A DNA stretch of 10,522 nucleotides from Geobacter sp. UBA6169 (GTDB lineage: Bacteria; Desulfobacterota; Desulfuromonadia; Geobacterales; Pseudopelobacteraceae): positions 1 through 10,522 of the forward strand of contig DIUB01000016.1 in the NCBI GenBank assembly GCA_002422265.1, written 5' to 3'. Each line of letters opens with the position of its first letter. Positions within the stretch are counted from its first letter, which is position 1. The notes beneath the pieces were generated by a model. It was not told the origin of the DNA, searched no databases, and worked only from the letters and a program-made list of their open reading frames with translations. The position numbers and the translations under genes were made by a program. Below are positions 9,578 through 10,522 of this stretch, piece after piece.

Positions 9578-10522
9578 AGAGCCTGTTCTCATTCAGAACC
9601 CTGCACCTGTCGCTCAGGTTCGTGATCCCCCTGACTTTGGCCCTGGCCCTGTTGGCCTATGCCGTGGTGCCGCTGGTGGATCGTCTGACCCTCAAGTGGT
9701 TTGCCCGTGATCTGGATATCCGCTCCCGCCTGATCAGCAGTACCCTGCAGGAGCCGCTGGTGGAGCTGATCATTGATCAGGATCACCGCAAGATCAAGGC
9801 GTTGTTGCAAAAGGCCACCCAGGATGAGCGTCTGCTGGCCCTGGGGGTCTGCGACAGTGAACAGAAGCTGCTGTACCGCACAACGGCTTTCCCCAAGCAG
9901 ATCAGTTGTAGTCCCGAGGCCGCTGAAACAGCAGGAGATGCCCATCTGATCAGGCTGCCCCAGGGACCGGTACATATCACCAGGACCGACCTGCCGTTCG
10001 GTAACGCCATAATCGGCTCGCTGGTGCTGGTGCATGACATGAGCTTTGTGGAGCGCCGCAGTGCCGACACCCGCACCTATGTGATCATCCTGTTTGTGGT
10101 GCTGGGGGTGGTGATCTCGCTGATCACGGTGTTTGTGGCCCACTTGAGCTGGCGCGGCTGGATGGAGGGGATGCGGGCCATGCTGCGGGGTGAGGGAATC
10201 CTGAAACCGTTCCAGCGACCGGCCGGGGCCGAACTGGAGCCGCTGGTGATCGAGATGCGGGCCATGCTGCGTAATCTGGAGACGGAGCGGCGTCATGCCG
10301 ACGACATGACCGCGATCTGGAATCCGGCAGCCCTGCGGGGGCTGCTGAACAAGCAGCTGGCCGGTGATCAGGTGCTGGTGGTCTCCAACCGCGAGCCCTA
10401 CATCCATGTCAGGACCGGGCAGGGGATTGTGGTCCACCGTCCGGCCAGCGGTCTGGTAACCGCAGTGGAGCCGGTCATGCGGGCCTGCTCCGGTACGTGG
10501 ATCGCCCACGGCAGCGGTTCGG
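9574..10522 (+). CDS. otsA: Membrane-anchored GT20 synthase (OtsA-like trehalose-6-phosphate synthase) with N-terminal sensor-type region, 3'-truncated
   Basis: The visible 316 residues run past the window end. A first membrane helix (about 16-35) is followed by an extracytoplasmic segment of about 130 residues (36-167) and a second helix (about 170-192). A charged helical juxtamembrane stretch (about 193-262, including LEPLVIEMRAMLRNLETERR) resembles a HAMP-like linker. The GT20 start then follows: VLVVSNREPYIH (267-278), HRPASGLVTAVEPVMRA and GTWIAHGSGS. These correspond to the OtsA N-terminal SNR segment, the glycine donor-binding loop and the following W-containing segment. GT20 enzymes join UDP-glucose (or another donor) to glucose-6-phosphate. 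Trehalose-6-phosphate is most likely, but a glucosylglycerol-phosphate-type product cannot be excluded. The extracytoplasmic region is laid out like a histidine kinase input domain, so osmotic or envelope sensing is an inference. The ATG overlaps the previous stop (ATGA). The catalytic Rossmann domains and any phosphatase partner are outside the window. Confidence 0.85.
   Translation, partial: MKSLFSFRTLHLSLRFVIPLTLALALLAYAVVPLVDRLTLKWFARDLDIRSRLISSTLQEPLVELIIDQDHRKIKALLQKATQDERLLALGVCDSEQKLLYRTTAFPKQISCSPEAAETAGDAHLIRLPQGPVHITRTDLPFGNAIIGSLVLVHDMSFVERRSADTRTYVIILFVVLGVVISLITVFVAHLSWRGWMEGMRAMLRGEGILKPFQRPAGAELEPLVIEMRAMLRNLETERRHADDMTAIWNPAALRGLLNKQLAGDQVLVVSNREPYIHVRTGQGIVVHRPASGLVTAVEPVMRACSGTWIAHGSGS

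Noticed and set aside
9589..10509. Open frame on the - strand (306 codons) at the right end
   Set aside because: The + strand frame from 9574 encodes membrane helices and GT20 motifs. The antisense product is Gln/His-rich without recognisable features.

Overview
The window is a dense, GC-rich stretch from a Gram-negative bacterium. All supported genes lie on the + strand. The lipobox protein, the TreS-maltokinase fusion, the DapB-like fragment and the membrane-linked GT20 enzyme together look most like Geobacter/Trichlorobacter-type Desulfuromonadota. That placement comes from remembered protein resemblance, not from a search.

Layout. (1) 1-4562: the 3' part of a GH77 4-alpha-glucanotransferase (malQ; its start is outside the window) overlaps by one base a 1113-residue trehalose synthase-maltokinase fusion (treS-mak). 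(2) 4587-6924: a DUF389 membrane protein with a long soluble C-terminal half, then a beta-class carbonic anhydrase. Gaps here are short enough for continued co-transcription. (3) 6925-7101: the only sizeable intergenic gap (177 bases), holding a weak terminator-like hairpin and two small dyads. (4) 7102-9321: a small secreted TIGR03067-like protein abuts a 5'-nucleotidase-family lipoprotein with no spacer. (5) 9353-10522: a very short ORF made of only the two ends of a DapB-like reductase overlaps by 4 bases the start of a GT20 (OtsA-like) synthase. That synthase carries two membrane segments and an extracytoplasmic domain before its catalytic domain, and it runs off the window.

How the genes fit together. 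MalQ, TreS and maltokinase interconvert maltodextrin, maltose, trehalose and maltose-1-phosphate. The last is the GlgE substrate for alpha-glucan synthesis, but GlgE itself is not visible. The GT20 enzyme at the other end would give a second, UDP-glucose-dependent route to trehalose-6-phosphate or a related osmolyte phosphate. The window therefore looks like a storage-glucan/compatible-solute neighbourhood with a group of envelope and stress-type genes between the two ends. The most unusual items are the membrane sensor-GT20 fusion and the internally deleted DapB-like ORF coupled to it. I saw no RNA genes, CRISPR arrays, insertion sequences or attachment sites.
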